Assembly: GCA_900317505.1 (NCBI GenBank)
Contig: ONHB01000017.1
Coordinates: 1-54,484 of the forward strand
Direction of reading: 5' to 3'
Source: an uncultured Lachnospiraceae bacterium
Lineage (GTDB): Bacteria > Bacillota > Clostridia > Lachnospirales > Lachnospiraceae
DNA length: 54,484 bases
Numbering within the stretch: position 1 is the first letter of the stretch; every line of letters begins with the position of its first letter. Below are positions 23,852 to 33,165 of the stretch, one piece after another. Made by a program: the position numbers and the translations under genes. The notes beneath the pieces were generated by a model. That model was not told the DNA's origin and searched no databases. It saw nothing but the letters and a program-made list of their open reading frames with translations.

Positions 23852-24751
23852 CTATTGCGGTTTATATCCATCATTTTCAAATGCATCTTTGACATGGAAG
23901 GCGATTGCCACAGTCTTCGGACCTGCATTGGCAGCAACAGCGGCTCCGATCGGATAATAACCATCCGGTTCATATCCTGTAATATCTTTCATCAGCTCTA
24001 CGGTTGCCTTTACAGCCGACGGTTCATTGCCGTAGATAATGCTGTACGGCGTTCCGGGCTCCATATCGGCTATGGTAAGCTCTACCATGCGCGGAATGAT
24101 CTTGACCTCTCCACGCACCTTGGCCCCGGTTGTCAGCTGATTGTGATAGATCTTCATGATCGGCTTTAAATTCAGCCTGTCTCCCACAAATGCGGCTGCC
24201 GAAGGGATACGACCGCTTTTACCGGCATATTTTAAGGTATACATTCCAAAATAGACCTTCCGTCTGGGAAGCTCGTAGGTCAGATAATCGAGGATCTCCT
24301 GCAGTGTTTTTCCATCTTTTAACATCCGCGCAGCCTCTACAACCGGCTGTCCGTACTGTGCCGAGTATCCCATTCCGTCATAATTGTAAAAATGGATCTT
24401 ATCCTGATATTCCGGGTATTCCTCAAAAAACAGATTCTTTGCCATCAGAGAATTGGCAAACGTCGAACTGCCCTGTGAATTGATCAGTACTAAGATCACA
24501 TCGGTATATCCCGCCTTTGCCTGTTCTAAATAAAATTCCTGAAATTCATAAGGTGTGATCTGCGAAGTCTTGGGAATCTCATCATGCTCCGTCATCAGCT
24601 CATAAAAGCCTTCCGGTGTAAAATCCTTGCGGCTGATATAAGATTTATCACCTATTACAACCGTAAACGGTAAAATACGGATTCCAAGCTCCTTTTCCAC
24701 ATCCTCCGGTATATCACTTGCCGAATCCGTAACAATCAAAATTTTCTGCAT
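23852..24751 (-). CDS. DegV family fatty-acid-binding protein
   Basis: A 299-residue protein of the DegV/FakB type, which binds fatty acids for phosphorylation by FakA kinases. Conserved marks are VTDSASDIP near the start, KTSQITPYEF, INSQGSSTFANS and the C-terminal IIYGNEPSA and GPKTVAIAFH. The ATG at 24751 has AGGAGG eight bases upstream; earlier in-frame ATGs do not. No fakA kinase gene is in the window. It sits between a thioesterase gene and relA in one direction and may share a transcript with them. Confidence 0.93.
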   Translation of the reverse strand: MQKILIVTDSASDIPEDVEKELGIRILPFTVVIGDKSYISRKDFTPEGFYELMTEHDEIPKTSQITPYEFQEFYLEQAKAGYTDVILVLINSQGSSTFANSLMAKNLFFEEYPEYQDKIHFYNYDGMGYSAQYGQPVVEAARMLKDGKTLQEILDYLTYELPRRKVYFGMYTLKYAGKSGRIPSAAAFVGDRLNLKPIMKIYHNQLTTGAKVRGEVKIIPRMVELTIADMEPGTPYSIIYGNEPSAVKATVELMKDITGYEPDGYYPIGAAVAANAGPKTVAIAFHVKDAFENDGYKPQ

Positions 24752-24805
24752 CTGCTGCCTCCTGCTTTTTATAAAATCCATTTTATTTTTCATTTAAGGC
24801 CTGTA

Positions 24806-25231
24806 TCACTCTGTTAGTTTATCCTCAAGCTGTATTGGTCCGACCTTGAAATATTCCATCATTGCCTTGCATACCAGTTCTTTTTTTTCATCATATACGC
24901 ATATGTCATAGCGCAACAGGGATGCCCCGGCCTTTAATTCAAACGCTTTTGCATAAAGCGTTTTTCCACCCGCGGGGCGGATATAGCTGATGGTTGCCAT
25001 GGTCGTTGTCACGATCGAGCCATACGTCATGGCGGCTGTCCCGCCAACGGTATCGCAGATTGAAAACAGGCATCCGCCATGTACGGTTCCCATCGGGTTT
25101 AATAACTCGTCACCCACTTCAATCTCGGCAGCCACATTTCCCTTTGAAAGTTCGGTAAAGCTCAGATGCAGATGTTTTATAAATCCATCTGCATCTTCCA
25201 CTCTCCTTTTTAAATAATCATAGAGTTCCAT
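24806..25231 (-). CDS. PaaI/hotdog-fold thioesterase
   Basis: A 141-residue hotdog-fold protein of the PaaI group, which hydrolyses acyl-CoA thioesters. The family signature N(P)MGTVHGGCLFSICDTVGG (residues about 45-65) with the catalytic-region HGG is clear, and SYIRPAGG is the usual second block. The ATG lies inside the 3' end of the upstream sortase-substrate gene, with a 14-base overlap, so the two are translationally linked even though the upstream gene is truncated. Substrate unknown. Confidence 0.9.
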   Translation of the reverse strand: MELYDYLKRRVEDADGFIKHLHLSFTELSKGNVAAEIEVGDELLNPMGTVHGGCLFSICDTVGGTAAMTYGSIVTTTMATISYIRPAGGKTLYAKAFELKAGASLLRYDICVYDEKKELVCKAMMEYFKVGPIQLEDKLTE

Positions 25232-26027
25232 TGTATTGTTTTTCCTTAAGTCTCATATTGCGTCTTTTCTTTTGTCTGAAGTACTTGATAAAGGACATCA
25301 CCATACCTGCGATCATCACCCAGAAAATCAACAATAATGTACCAAGCGGTGTTCCATCACCGGTCTTGGGGATTTTGGTCTTATGATTGGTAGTGGTGAT
25401 CGTCGTATTTGTCGTCGTTGATGTTGTTGATGAAGCATCCACCATAACAAGGATACCATCTTCTACCAATGTATATCCACCATTTTCATTTTTCACATAC
25501 AGCTTTCCGTCTTTATCAATACCAAAGCTTATATCCCTGGCAAGCTCATAGCCCTGCGGAGCTTCTTTTTCAGAAAGTGTATAGCAAGCCATTCCATCTG
25601 CCTTGGGTACTGCAAAAAGCTCCTTGGGAAGTGTCAGGATCTCTTCTGTTGTTGTATAGCTGTAAATAACATTTCCGGAAGCGTCCTTTACCTCCATTTT
25701 AGCACCGGCTAACGTCTTACCAGTACTGTCGGTCTTGTTGCTCTTTATGGTCAGAGGCGCATCTAACATCACAAGCTTCATATTATCAACAACAGTTCCG
25801 TCTGCCACAAGCTTTCCGTCTGCATTGATCGTAAAGGTAATATCCTTGGCATATAAATAACCGTTTGGTGCCTTTTCTTCGCTAAGCACATAGGTTACAC
25901 CCTCACGAAGCACACCGTCTGCAATCACATAGGGCTCTGTTCCTGTTGTAATGCTGATTGCTTCAAAATCAGGATCATCCTTTGCAGAAATCTTTAATAC
26001 TGCATTCTTTCCCTGCTCAAGTTGTGG
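25218..26027 (-). pseudogene. Truncated SpaA-type sortase-anchored surface protein
   Basis: The frame is open from the sortase stop at 26028 to 25218 (270 codons) and continues the sortase reading frame across its TGA, with no start codon of its own and no gap. It holds two Cna_B/SpaA-like repeats (YVLSEEKAPNGYLYAKDITF near residue 40 and YTLSEKEAPQGYELARDISF near 160; both carry the E of isopeptide-type domains) and a cell-wall sorting signal IPKTGDGTPLG, a hydrophobic helix and a basic tail. The signal peptide and N-terminal part are missing, so a deletion joined sortase to the protein's end. Starts at GTG 25928 are possible but lack a good ribosome binding site. Confidence 0.75.
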
Positions 26028-26864
26028 TCAGTCATCCTCACTCACAGCCAGAACGACCAGACGTTCATCGGCTGTACCATATTCGCAGGTAGAAAGCAGT
26101 AAAAAATTTTTTTCATAATCTTTTTCGGAAAAATCTGCATCTTTCCACAGTGCATTCTTTAAAAAAGCACGGATATATGTCTTTTTATCTTCATTGTGCT
26201 TTTCCATATCCTTCTGTGACAGATCATCCTGCTGTAGATCATTTTGCTGCCGTATAGGCTTTGGTATATCTTCATAATGAAAATAATCCTCCGTTGTCAG
26301 ATCTGCAAGTAAAAGGCCTACCACCTTGTACCGGCCTTCCTTTTGTCCGTCCTGATAAACGATCTCTCTGTGCGCTTCCCTGAATTCCGCCTTTTTATAT
26401 TTTTTCAGTATGCCAAACATACTGCCGTCCTTCATATGATGCCCATGAAGCAGGCGTATATCTCCGTCCGGATCGCAGCCTTCATCTAAAAAAATGGCTC
26501 CGGCACTTGCTCTTTCATCCATAAAATTGTGCGTCAGATAATATTGGTTATCCCGGTATACGACCGGATAATCCAGCCCGGTGTCCGGTATCTGAAGCCA
26601 TCCGACACAATCCGGATTCAACTCCTGCAATCTGGCTGTACTTGGAATTGCATCAGTTTCTGCATCCTGTGACTTATCTGTATCCTGCGATGTTACTTTC
26701 TCATCAGGTGGTCCGTCATTTTCATGATATATCTGTGCGATTGCATCGTACTGCTCCTGCTGTTTATGCGACTGCAAGCCATAACGAAGCAGTAAGCCGC
26801 CGGTAATTCCGGCACATACAAGACATATCAATCCTAAAATCAGATATCCCTTTTCTTTTTTCAT
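26028..26864 (-). CDS. srtB: Class B sortase
   Basis: A 278-residue membrane-bound transpeptidase. One N-terminal membrane anchor (residues 6-27) precedes the catalytic domain. His lies in LHGHHMKDGSMFGIL, Cys in LLLSTCEYG (the TLxTC motif of sortases reads LSTC here), and Arg in ADERLVVLA, so the active site is complete. The class B mark is the longer helix region between the two strands (GSMFGILKKYKKAEFREAH). The only obvious substrate, immediately downstream, is truncated but keeps an LPxTG-like signal (IPKTGD). Start ATG with GGTGAG upstream. Confidence 0.93.
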   Translation of the reverse strand: MKKEKGYLILGLICLVCAGITGGLLLRYGLQSHKQQEQYDAIAQIYHENDGPPDEKVTSQDTDKSQDAETDAIPSTARLQELNPDCVGWLQIPDTGLDYPVVYRDNQYYLTHNFMDERASAGAIFLDEGCDPDGDIRLLHGHHMKDGSMFGILKKYKKAEFREAHREIVYQDGQKEGRYKVVGLLLADLTTEDYFHYEDIPKPIRQQNDLQQDDLSQKDMEKHNEDKKTYIRAFLKNALWKDADFSEKDYEKNFLLLSTCEYGTADERLVVLAVSEDD

Positions 26865-26996
26865 TTTATGCTCACCAAAAGTCAGTCTATACCACTATAT
26901 CTGGTATACATAATATCGTATTCAACGCTATTTTTCAATATAGTTTCGCCTTTTCTTTGTTATTTTGCCGTTAAAAATTCTCCTCCTCACCACAAC

Positions 26997-27038
26997 AAAA
27001 AATGACACAGTCTGCATTGGTGCAGACCATGTCATTTT
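26997..27038 (-). terminator. Intrinsic terminator after groEL
   Basis: Minus strand AAATGACATGGTCTGCA-CCAA-TGCAGACTGTGTCATTTTTT, a long nearly perfect stem with a T-tract. Because the arms are nearly symmetrical it may also work from the other side. Confidence 0.85.
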
Positions 27039-27082
27039 ATATGTTTTTATATTAAAAACTATATTTTGTACCAGTGAATGGA

Positions 27083-29000
<1,918 letters not shown>

Positions 29001-29053
29001 GATAAAGCCTCCTTGAATATGTAATATAATAAATCAAACTATAACTATTAAAT

Positions 29054-29097
29054 AATATGATATCAGGGTCAATACCTTTTAACCCCAACATCATATT
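29054..29097 (-). promoter_or_regulatory. Dyad in the groESL promoter region, not CIRCE
   Basis: AATATGAT (29054-29061) and ATCATATT (29090-29097), with an inner GGGT/ACCC pair, are symmetrical around 29075/29076 over 44 bp. On the minus strand a TTGACC -35-like box lies within it. TTAGCACTC or its variants are absent upstream of groES. The dyad may be the operator of another heat-shock repressor or a chance palindrome. Confidence 0.45.
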
Positions 29098-29179
29098 TAT
29101 ATATCCGATAACGTTTTTTTTCAACTAAATTTCTATAACATTATCATTAAATAAATATAAAAAAATCTTAAAGTCCGTT

Positions 29180-29980
29180 TCAGAACAGACCAAAATGCTT
29201 TAATGCATCATATATGCCGTCGTCGTAAATATCCCGTGTGATGTAGTCTGCGCTCTGTTTGGCAACATCTGTACCGTTGCCCATGCAGATACCAATTCCG
29301 GCTGCTTTCAGCATATCCACATCATTGATGCTGTCTCCAAAAGCAATGGAATCCTTTGGATCAACGCCGACGATCCGGCACATTCTCTCCATACCGCTTG
29401 CCTTGTGGCATCCCTCCGGGACAATTTCTGCCACATGGAAGTTGTGGACCATCACTTCATACCCGTCCCGGAACAGGTCATAAACCGCTTCGTTGCTGAC
29501 CCCGTTTTTTTCGGCAAGGCTGGTCTTGTTGGCTTTGACACCTCCCAGATATTTCTCTGCATACTGTACGGATATAAATTTATCCCCCAGCGTGTTTTTT
29601 ACCATCTGCACATACCAGTCATTGGGATCATCCAGAAACGTCTGCTCATCATAATAGATATATTCGGTTCCTTCCAGAATATACATGGTATCATGCTCAC
29701 GGAAGATCCGGTACATCCCGGCAAGCTGCTCGTCTGACAGACAGTCATCAAACACCGTCCGTCCATCTAACTCCCCATATGCCCCGCAGGCTCCCACGAT
29801 GCCGTCAAAGCCGATATCTAAAATCGGTGTCTGCGGAATCATCGCACGGCTTCTGCCGGTACATATAAATGCCTTGTGTCCGTTTTCTCTTATTTTTGTA
29901 ATTGCTTCAACTGTTGATGCGGGTACGCCCTGTTTTTCGATAAACAGCGTCCCGTCAATATCAAAAAATACAGCCTTCAT
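29180..29980 (-). CDS. HAD-superfamily hydrolase, Cof type (266 aa)
   Basis: A 266-residue phosphatase-like protein of the Cof/YidA type. Motif I FFDIDGTL lies at residues 5-12, motif II FICTGRSRA near 40, and the C-terminal SIAFGDSINDVDML with GICMGNGTDVAKQSADYIT (motifs III and IV). Such enzymes dephosphorylate sugar phosphates or cofactors; the substrate is not clear. Three Cof-type HAD proteins are found in this window. The ribosome binding site is weak (AGAAG) and the gene is a single transcription unit followed by a terminator. Confidence 0.9.
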   Translation of the reverse strand: MKAVFFDIDGTLFIEKQGVPASTVEAITKIRENGHKAFICTGRSRAMIPQTPILDIGFDGIVGACGAYGELDGRTVFDDCLSDEQLAGMYRIFREHDTMYILEGTEYIYYDEQTFLDDPNDWYVQMVKNTLGDKFISVQYAEKYLGGVKANKTSLAEKNGVSNEAVYDLFRDGYEVMVHNFHVAEIVPEGCHKASGMERMCRIVGVDPKDSIAFGDSINDVDMLKAAGIGICMGNGTDVAKQSADYITRDIYDDGIYDALKHFGLF

Positions 29981-30020
29981 AAAACTGTCCCAGCTTCTTT
30001 TCCTTCATTATTGTATGCCA

Positions 30021-30060
30021 TAAAAAAGAGACCATATCACATATGCTTTAAGGCCTCTTT
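30021..30060 (-). terminator. Intrinsic terminator after the GGDFF protein gene
   Basis: Minus strand AAAGAGGCC ... GGTCTCTTTTTTATGG: a 9-bp stem with one mismatch followed by Ts. It ends the transcript of 30092-31006 before the HAD gene promoter. Confidence 0.6.
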
Positions 30061-30091
30061 ATTTTGTCCTATGTAAGATCTGTCCCCAAAA

Positions 30092-31006
30092 CTAAGCTTT
30101 TTCCAAACGCTCTCTGTATCCGGGAGCATTTTTAATCTCAAATTTGTTGTCAAACATCTCATACTCAGCATCAGACAGTAAATCCTTGAGCTTCTGCTCC
30201 ACATTGTATTTTAATACAGAGCCGCATGCCACACTCGGAGCAAGATGTTTATCTTCAAAATCCAGACATCTTTGCTGAACCCTTGTACAGTATTCCTTGG
30301 CTTCATCATCCTCAGCCATCGGGATCAGAATATTGAAAAAGTCACCGCCGCATCTGCCGATGATATATTCGGGCTTTGCTTCCTCTTTGAGAATATCTGC
30401 CACTACCTTTATGAGACGGTCGCTTTCCTCATCGCCGAAGTTATCATTGACATACTTCCAGTCATTGATATTGGCACATACAACCGCCACAGGAACGACC
30501 TGCGAGCGATCTACCACCTGCAGCTTATTGTCAAAATATGTACTGTTCAGGACGCCGGTCAGTGCATCCTCCTTCTGACCGTGTGTCACCTGATACTGTT
30601 CCTTTTCAAGACGCTTTTCCAGCTCATCTGCGTACAAAGACAATTCTGCAGATTCGTATGTCTTTTCCGCCTGCTTGGTAAGCATTGTCACGAGATTGTC
30701 TATGATCTCTTTTTTGGCTTCCGTATCAAGCTCTTCCTCTTTGACATACAGATGTGCTATGGTACGCTCTTCTACACGGATCTTTTTGCCGGGAGCCTGT
30801 ACTGTATCCGGCTTAAAGCCGACAAAATTGCCAAGGCTGACTGCCTTTTCCCCGTGACGATCTGTCAACAACAGGCTAAGCCCTGTTACCTTGTTGATGC
30901 TGTCCAGATAATCGGACAAGACTCCGATATCAAATATCTGGTCCAGTGAATAGTTGCGTATATGATCTTTTAATCTTTTTTCTAAAGGTATCAATCCAAA
31001 TGCCAT
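30092..31006 (-). CDS. Degenerate GGDEF-domain protein with PocR-like sensor
   Basis: A 304-residue soluble protein. Residues 20-90 resemble a PocR-like ligand-binding domain (SDYLDSINKVTGLSLLLTDRHGEK); a coiled coil (about 110-140) precedes a GGDEF-fold domain (about 145-300) starting KEDALTGVLNSTYF. The catalytic signature reads GRCGGDFFNIL, so GGDEF is GGDFF: the second Asp/Glu of the active site is lost and diguanylate cyclase activity is unlikely. It may bind GTP or c-di-GMP as a sensor instead. It follows a true cyclase gene (31145-32287) with its own promoter. Confidence 0.85.
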   Translation of the reverse strand: MAFGLIPLEKRLKDHIRNYSLDQIFDIGVLSDYLDSINKVTGLSLLLTDRHGEKAVSLGNFVGFKPDTVQAPGKKIRVEERTIAHLYVKEEELDTEAKKEIIDNLVTMLTKQAEKTYESAELSLYADELEKRLEKEQYQVTHGQKEDALTGVLNSTYFDNKLQVVDRSQVVPVAVVCANINDWKYVNDNFGDEESDRLIKVVADILKEEAKPEYIIGRCGGDFFNILIPMAEDDEAKEYCTRVQQRCLDFEDKHLAPSVACGSVLKYNVEQKLKDLLSDAEYEMFDNKFEIKNAPGYRERLEKA

Positions 31007-31126
31007 ACCAAAAATCCTTCCTCAGTCCAAAATTGTGCCTGTCATTCATGCTGTCCATACCGGCAATCCCCTCTGATACATAATTGCAGCATGCCTTTGT
31101 CGCCGGCACCAGATAATAATAGATTA

Positions 31127-31155
31127 ATTATAGCGATTTCTCAATCATTTGTCCA
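31127..31155 (-). promoter_or_regulatory. Promoter of the degenerate GGDEF gene
   Basis: Minus strand TGGACA-N17-TATAAT; the -35 lies inside the last codons of the upstream cyclase gene. Confidence 0.6.
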
Positions 31156-32287
31156 GTACCGCAGCATCATCCGGTATCTCACTTATAACCTGATTCTTGC
31201 CATGTCCCTTGCCATAGTACAAACGGTTATCCGCGATGGAAACCAGCTTGTTGAGCGGCAGTCCGGGACTGTATTCAGCCATTCCAAAGGTCATCGTGAC
31301 ACTTACCGTATCCGTATCGGTTGTGACACGGATCTTTTCGATTGACTGACGGATCTTTTCTGCGATTCCCTTGGTGATGATCTCATTTTCGGGTACATAG
31401 ATCAGGATCTCTTCACCACCCCAACGGCAGATCCTGCAGCCCTCGGTGCAGTTTGCGGTAATGGTGTCAGCAACCTGCACCAATACCTTGTCACCGATAT
31501 TGTGTCCATAGGTATCGTTAACCCTCTTAAAGTCATCAATATCTCCAAGAATAACCGAAAATACAAGACCACTTTTCTTGGACAGTTCAACGGCTTTGAG
31601 CAGGGACTGATCCATGATTCTGCGGTTGATAAGCCCTGTCAGCGGATCCTTGCTGGATACCGTCTCCAACAGGCGGTACTGCTCCTCCAAACGGATCTCG
31701 TTTTGTCTGATCTCTATTGTAAACAAAACAGAAAACAGCAAAAGCCCCAGAAAGGCAATGATAGCATTGACCGAATAGCTGACCGTCAGATTGGAATCAA
31801 AGTCAAGCTCTGTATAGATGGGCTTGAAGTGTACCGACAAAACCCTCGTTACCACAAACACAAACATCGTCACCAGAACGAAGAAAAAAGGCTTTTTGAT
31901 ATTGTGTCCGAATAAAGGTGAGGAATAAGCCAGATAAAAAGATACGGGTGTAAGAGCGATCAGATAGATCATAAAGCCCCAGTTCCATCCGGCTAACAGT
32001 GTGGCAAAGGCTGCAAAGAATGTAATCTCTGTATAACAGCCATAGTAAAGCCATGCATACTTTTTCTTTTCTGAAAAATAAAGTCCCAGCACAAGATACA
32101 GGGCGATCGCCAGAATGTTGTATAAGAACAAAATCGTATACTCTAAAAAATAAAACCGTACTGTCAGCAAAATATGTACAAACGCTAACGCCATACATAT
32201 AAACCGATACTTTCCCCGCTCCGAAATCTGTTTTTCACCGGTTAATATAGATTGTATCGTTTGATTTAGTTGTTTTATACTTTTCAT
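31145..32287 (-). CDS. Membrane diguanylate cyclase
   Basis: A 380-residue protein with six hydrophobic segments (about residues 20-205) followed by a GGDEF domain (about 215-375) that starts KDPLTGLINRR and has the intact signature RWGGEEILIY (GGEEI, an active variant of GGDEF). It should make cyclic di-GMP from two GTP at the membrane. No I-site (RxxD) was recognised with confidence. It probably shares an operon with the YjfB-like gene (45-base gap). The start ATG 32287 has only a distant AAGGGA, so the 5' end is uncertain. The island's HD-GYP protein would oppose its activity. Confidence 0.88.
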   Translation of the reverse strand: MKSIKQLNQTIQSILTGEKQISERGKYRFICMALAFVHILLTVRFYFLEYTILFLYNILAIALYLVLGLYFSEKKKYAWLYYGCYTEITFFAAFATLLAGWNWGFMIYLIALTPVSFYLAYSSPLFGHNIKKPFFFVLVTMFVFVVTRVLSVHFKPIYTELDFDSNLTVSYSVNAIIAFLGLLLFSVLFTIEIRQNEIRLEEQYRLLETVSSKDPLTGLINRRIMDQSLLKAVELSKKSGLVFSVILGDIDDFKRVNDTYGHNIGDKVLVQVADTITANCTEGCRICRWGGEEILIYVPENEIITKGIAEKIRQSIEKIRVTTDTDTVSVTMTFGMAEYSPGLPLNKLVSIADNRLYYGKGHGKNQVISEIPDDAAVLDK

Positions 32288-32331
32288 ATGCAAAAATAAA
32301 TAAAAATCCCTTAATACATAAACAGTAAATT

Positions 32332-32520
32332 TTATACGGAAACGTCAAAATTAGAACCAAGATATGGTGTCACGGAGAGCTCCATGGAATTGTCTATCAT
32401 GGCTGTCACCTGTGCACCGGCATCCTGATTGGAATCAAGGGATTTGCGTAACATTTCCACCCCGATACTGTCCATTAATTTATTTTGCGCCAATGTCATT
32501 GATAAAGCTGGAATATCCAT
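32332..32520 (-). CDS. YjfB-like small protein, putative motility-associated
   Basis: A 62-residue protein starting MDIPALSMTLAQNKLMDS, typical of the YjfB family of small Firmicutes proteins often found near flagellar or motility genes. The rest (GVEMLRKSLDSNQDAGAQVT to VTPYLGSNFDVSV) fits the family length of about 60. GGAGG lies eight bases before this ATG; two more starts lie directly upstream (32523 and TTG 32526). It is followed by a diguanylate cyclase, fitting a link to motility control, but no flagellar gene is in the window. Confidence 0.8.
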   Translation of the reverse strand: MDIPALSMTLAQNKLMDSIGVEMLRKSLDSNQDAGAQVTAMIDNSMELSVTPYLGSNFDVSV

Positions 32521-32679
32521 CATCAATACCTCCTTTTTTGTCAGAGATACAAGTCTCTGTTATCCCCTTTTTGTACGATCTCATGTGTTCGTATATTTAT
32601 TCTTAATTTTATCACAAAACAGTATAAAAGCAAAGCTTAGTTTTCATGTTCCCGAAGAAATACACGGTTGAGGTTTTCC

Positions 32680-32708
32680 TTGAAATTTATATACCATCAT
32701 GTTATATT
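32680..32708 (+). promoter_or_regulatory. Promoter of a candidate antitoxin small RNA
   Basis: Plus strand TTGAAA-N17-TATATT, a strong sigma-A match, facing the 3' end of the holin-like toxin gene. Confidence 0.75.
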
Positions 32709-32714
32709 AAGCAT

Positions 32715-32808
32715 AGAAACAGGGAAGCCAGAGATGCGGCTACCCTCAACAGTGATTTACCTAATTACTTAGGCCGTCAACTACTGCGAATAGTTGGCGG
32801 CTATTTTC
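32715..32808 (+). ncRNA. Candidate type I antitoxin small RNA
   Basis: No reading frame with a ribosome binding site follows the promoter at 32680-32708, but about 90 bases later there is a terminator: GCCGTCAACTA-CTGCGAA-TAGTTGGCGGC (11-bp stem) followed by TATTTTCG. The RNA runs toward the convergent toxin gene; its end lies over the toxin's last codons (stop at 32801-32803), so toxin mRNA reading past the stop would be complementary to the whole small RNA, as in the txpA/ratA and bsr type I systems of Bacillus. Confidence 0.65.
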
Positions 32809-32893
32809 GTTTATCCTTGAAAATCTTATAGCAAAGACCAACAAGGGCAACAATGAGTATACAAAATTGGAACAAATCCTCATATGTAACCAT
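32801..32893 (-). CDS. Holin-like toxin of a type I toxin-antitoxin system (30 aa)
   Basis: Encodes MVTYEDLFQFCILIVALVGL followed by CYKIFKDKRK: a polar start, one membrane helix and a basic tail, the typical pattern of the putative holin-like toxins (Hol_Tox/TxpA-like). The ATG at 32893 lies eight bases after AAAGGAGGG. The SD GGAGGG can pair with an upstream CCCTCC, so the leader may hide the ribosome binding site, a usual trait of type I toxins. A longer frame to 33010 exists but lies in the leader and has no ribosome binding site. The toxin should depolarise the membrane; the small RNA convergent to it should hold it in check. Confidence 0.8.
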   Translation of the reverse strand: MVTYEDLFQFCILIVALVGLCYKIFKDKRK

Positions 32894-32981
32894 TGGCAAC
32901 GCCCTCCTTTCTTTCGTCTGGAGGGTTAGCCCCTCCGAAAAAGAGGGTAAGCCGCCCGGCTCTCTGGTTTCCCATGTAGCC

Positions 32982-33010
32982 ATATTATCATTTAGTAGTT
33001 TTGTTTTCAA
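32982..33010 (-). promoter_or_regulatory. Promoter of the holin-like toxin gene
   Basis: Minus strand TTGAAA-N17-TAATAT, giving a leader of about 80 bases that contains two hairpins, including GGAGGG-GCTAA-CCCTCC. Confidence 0.7.
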
Positions 33011-33047
33011 TTAAATTTTGACAACATTTATATGATAGCTGTTTTTC

Positions 33048-33076
33048 TTGAAAAAAAAGATATTTTTATATATAAT
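33048..33076 (+). promoter_or_regulatory. Promoter of the ABC-F/PHP-HAD operon
   Basis: Plus strand TTGAAA-N17-TATAAT. The leader of about 85 bases has a hairpin (GGATACCGG/CCGGCATCC) ahead of the ribosome binding site, a possible site of control as known for some antibiotic-resistance ABC-F genes; this is speculative. Confidence 0.75.
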
Positions 33077-33165
33077 TAGTACTGTATGTCCATACACGGA
33101 TACCGGCGGCATATACAGATTTGTCCGGCATCCACAACAAATTATAGAAAAACAGAGGTGTTACC

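Noticed and set aside
29060-29075. CtsR operator upstream of groES (GGTCAA)
   Set aside because: Only one half-site GGTCAA is found; the tandem second half expected of CtsR boxes is missing.
33033-33165. Leader peptide before the ABC-F gene for antibiotic-sensing attenuation
   Set aside because: A hairpin is present but no short frame with a ribosome binding site could be identified in the leader.
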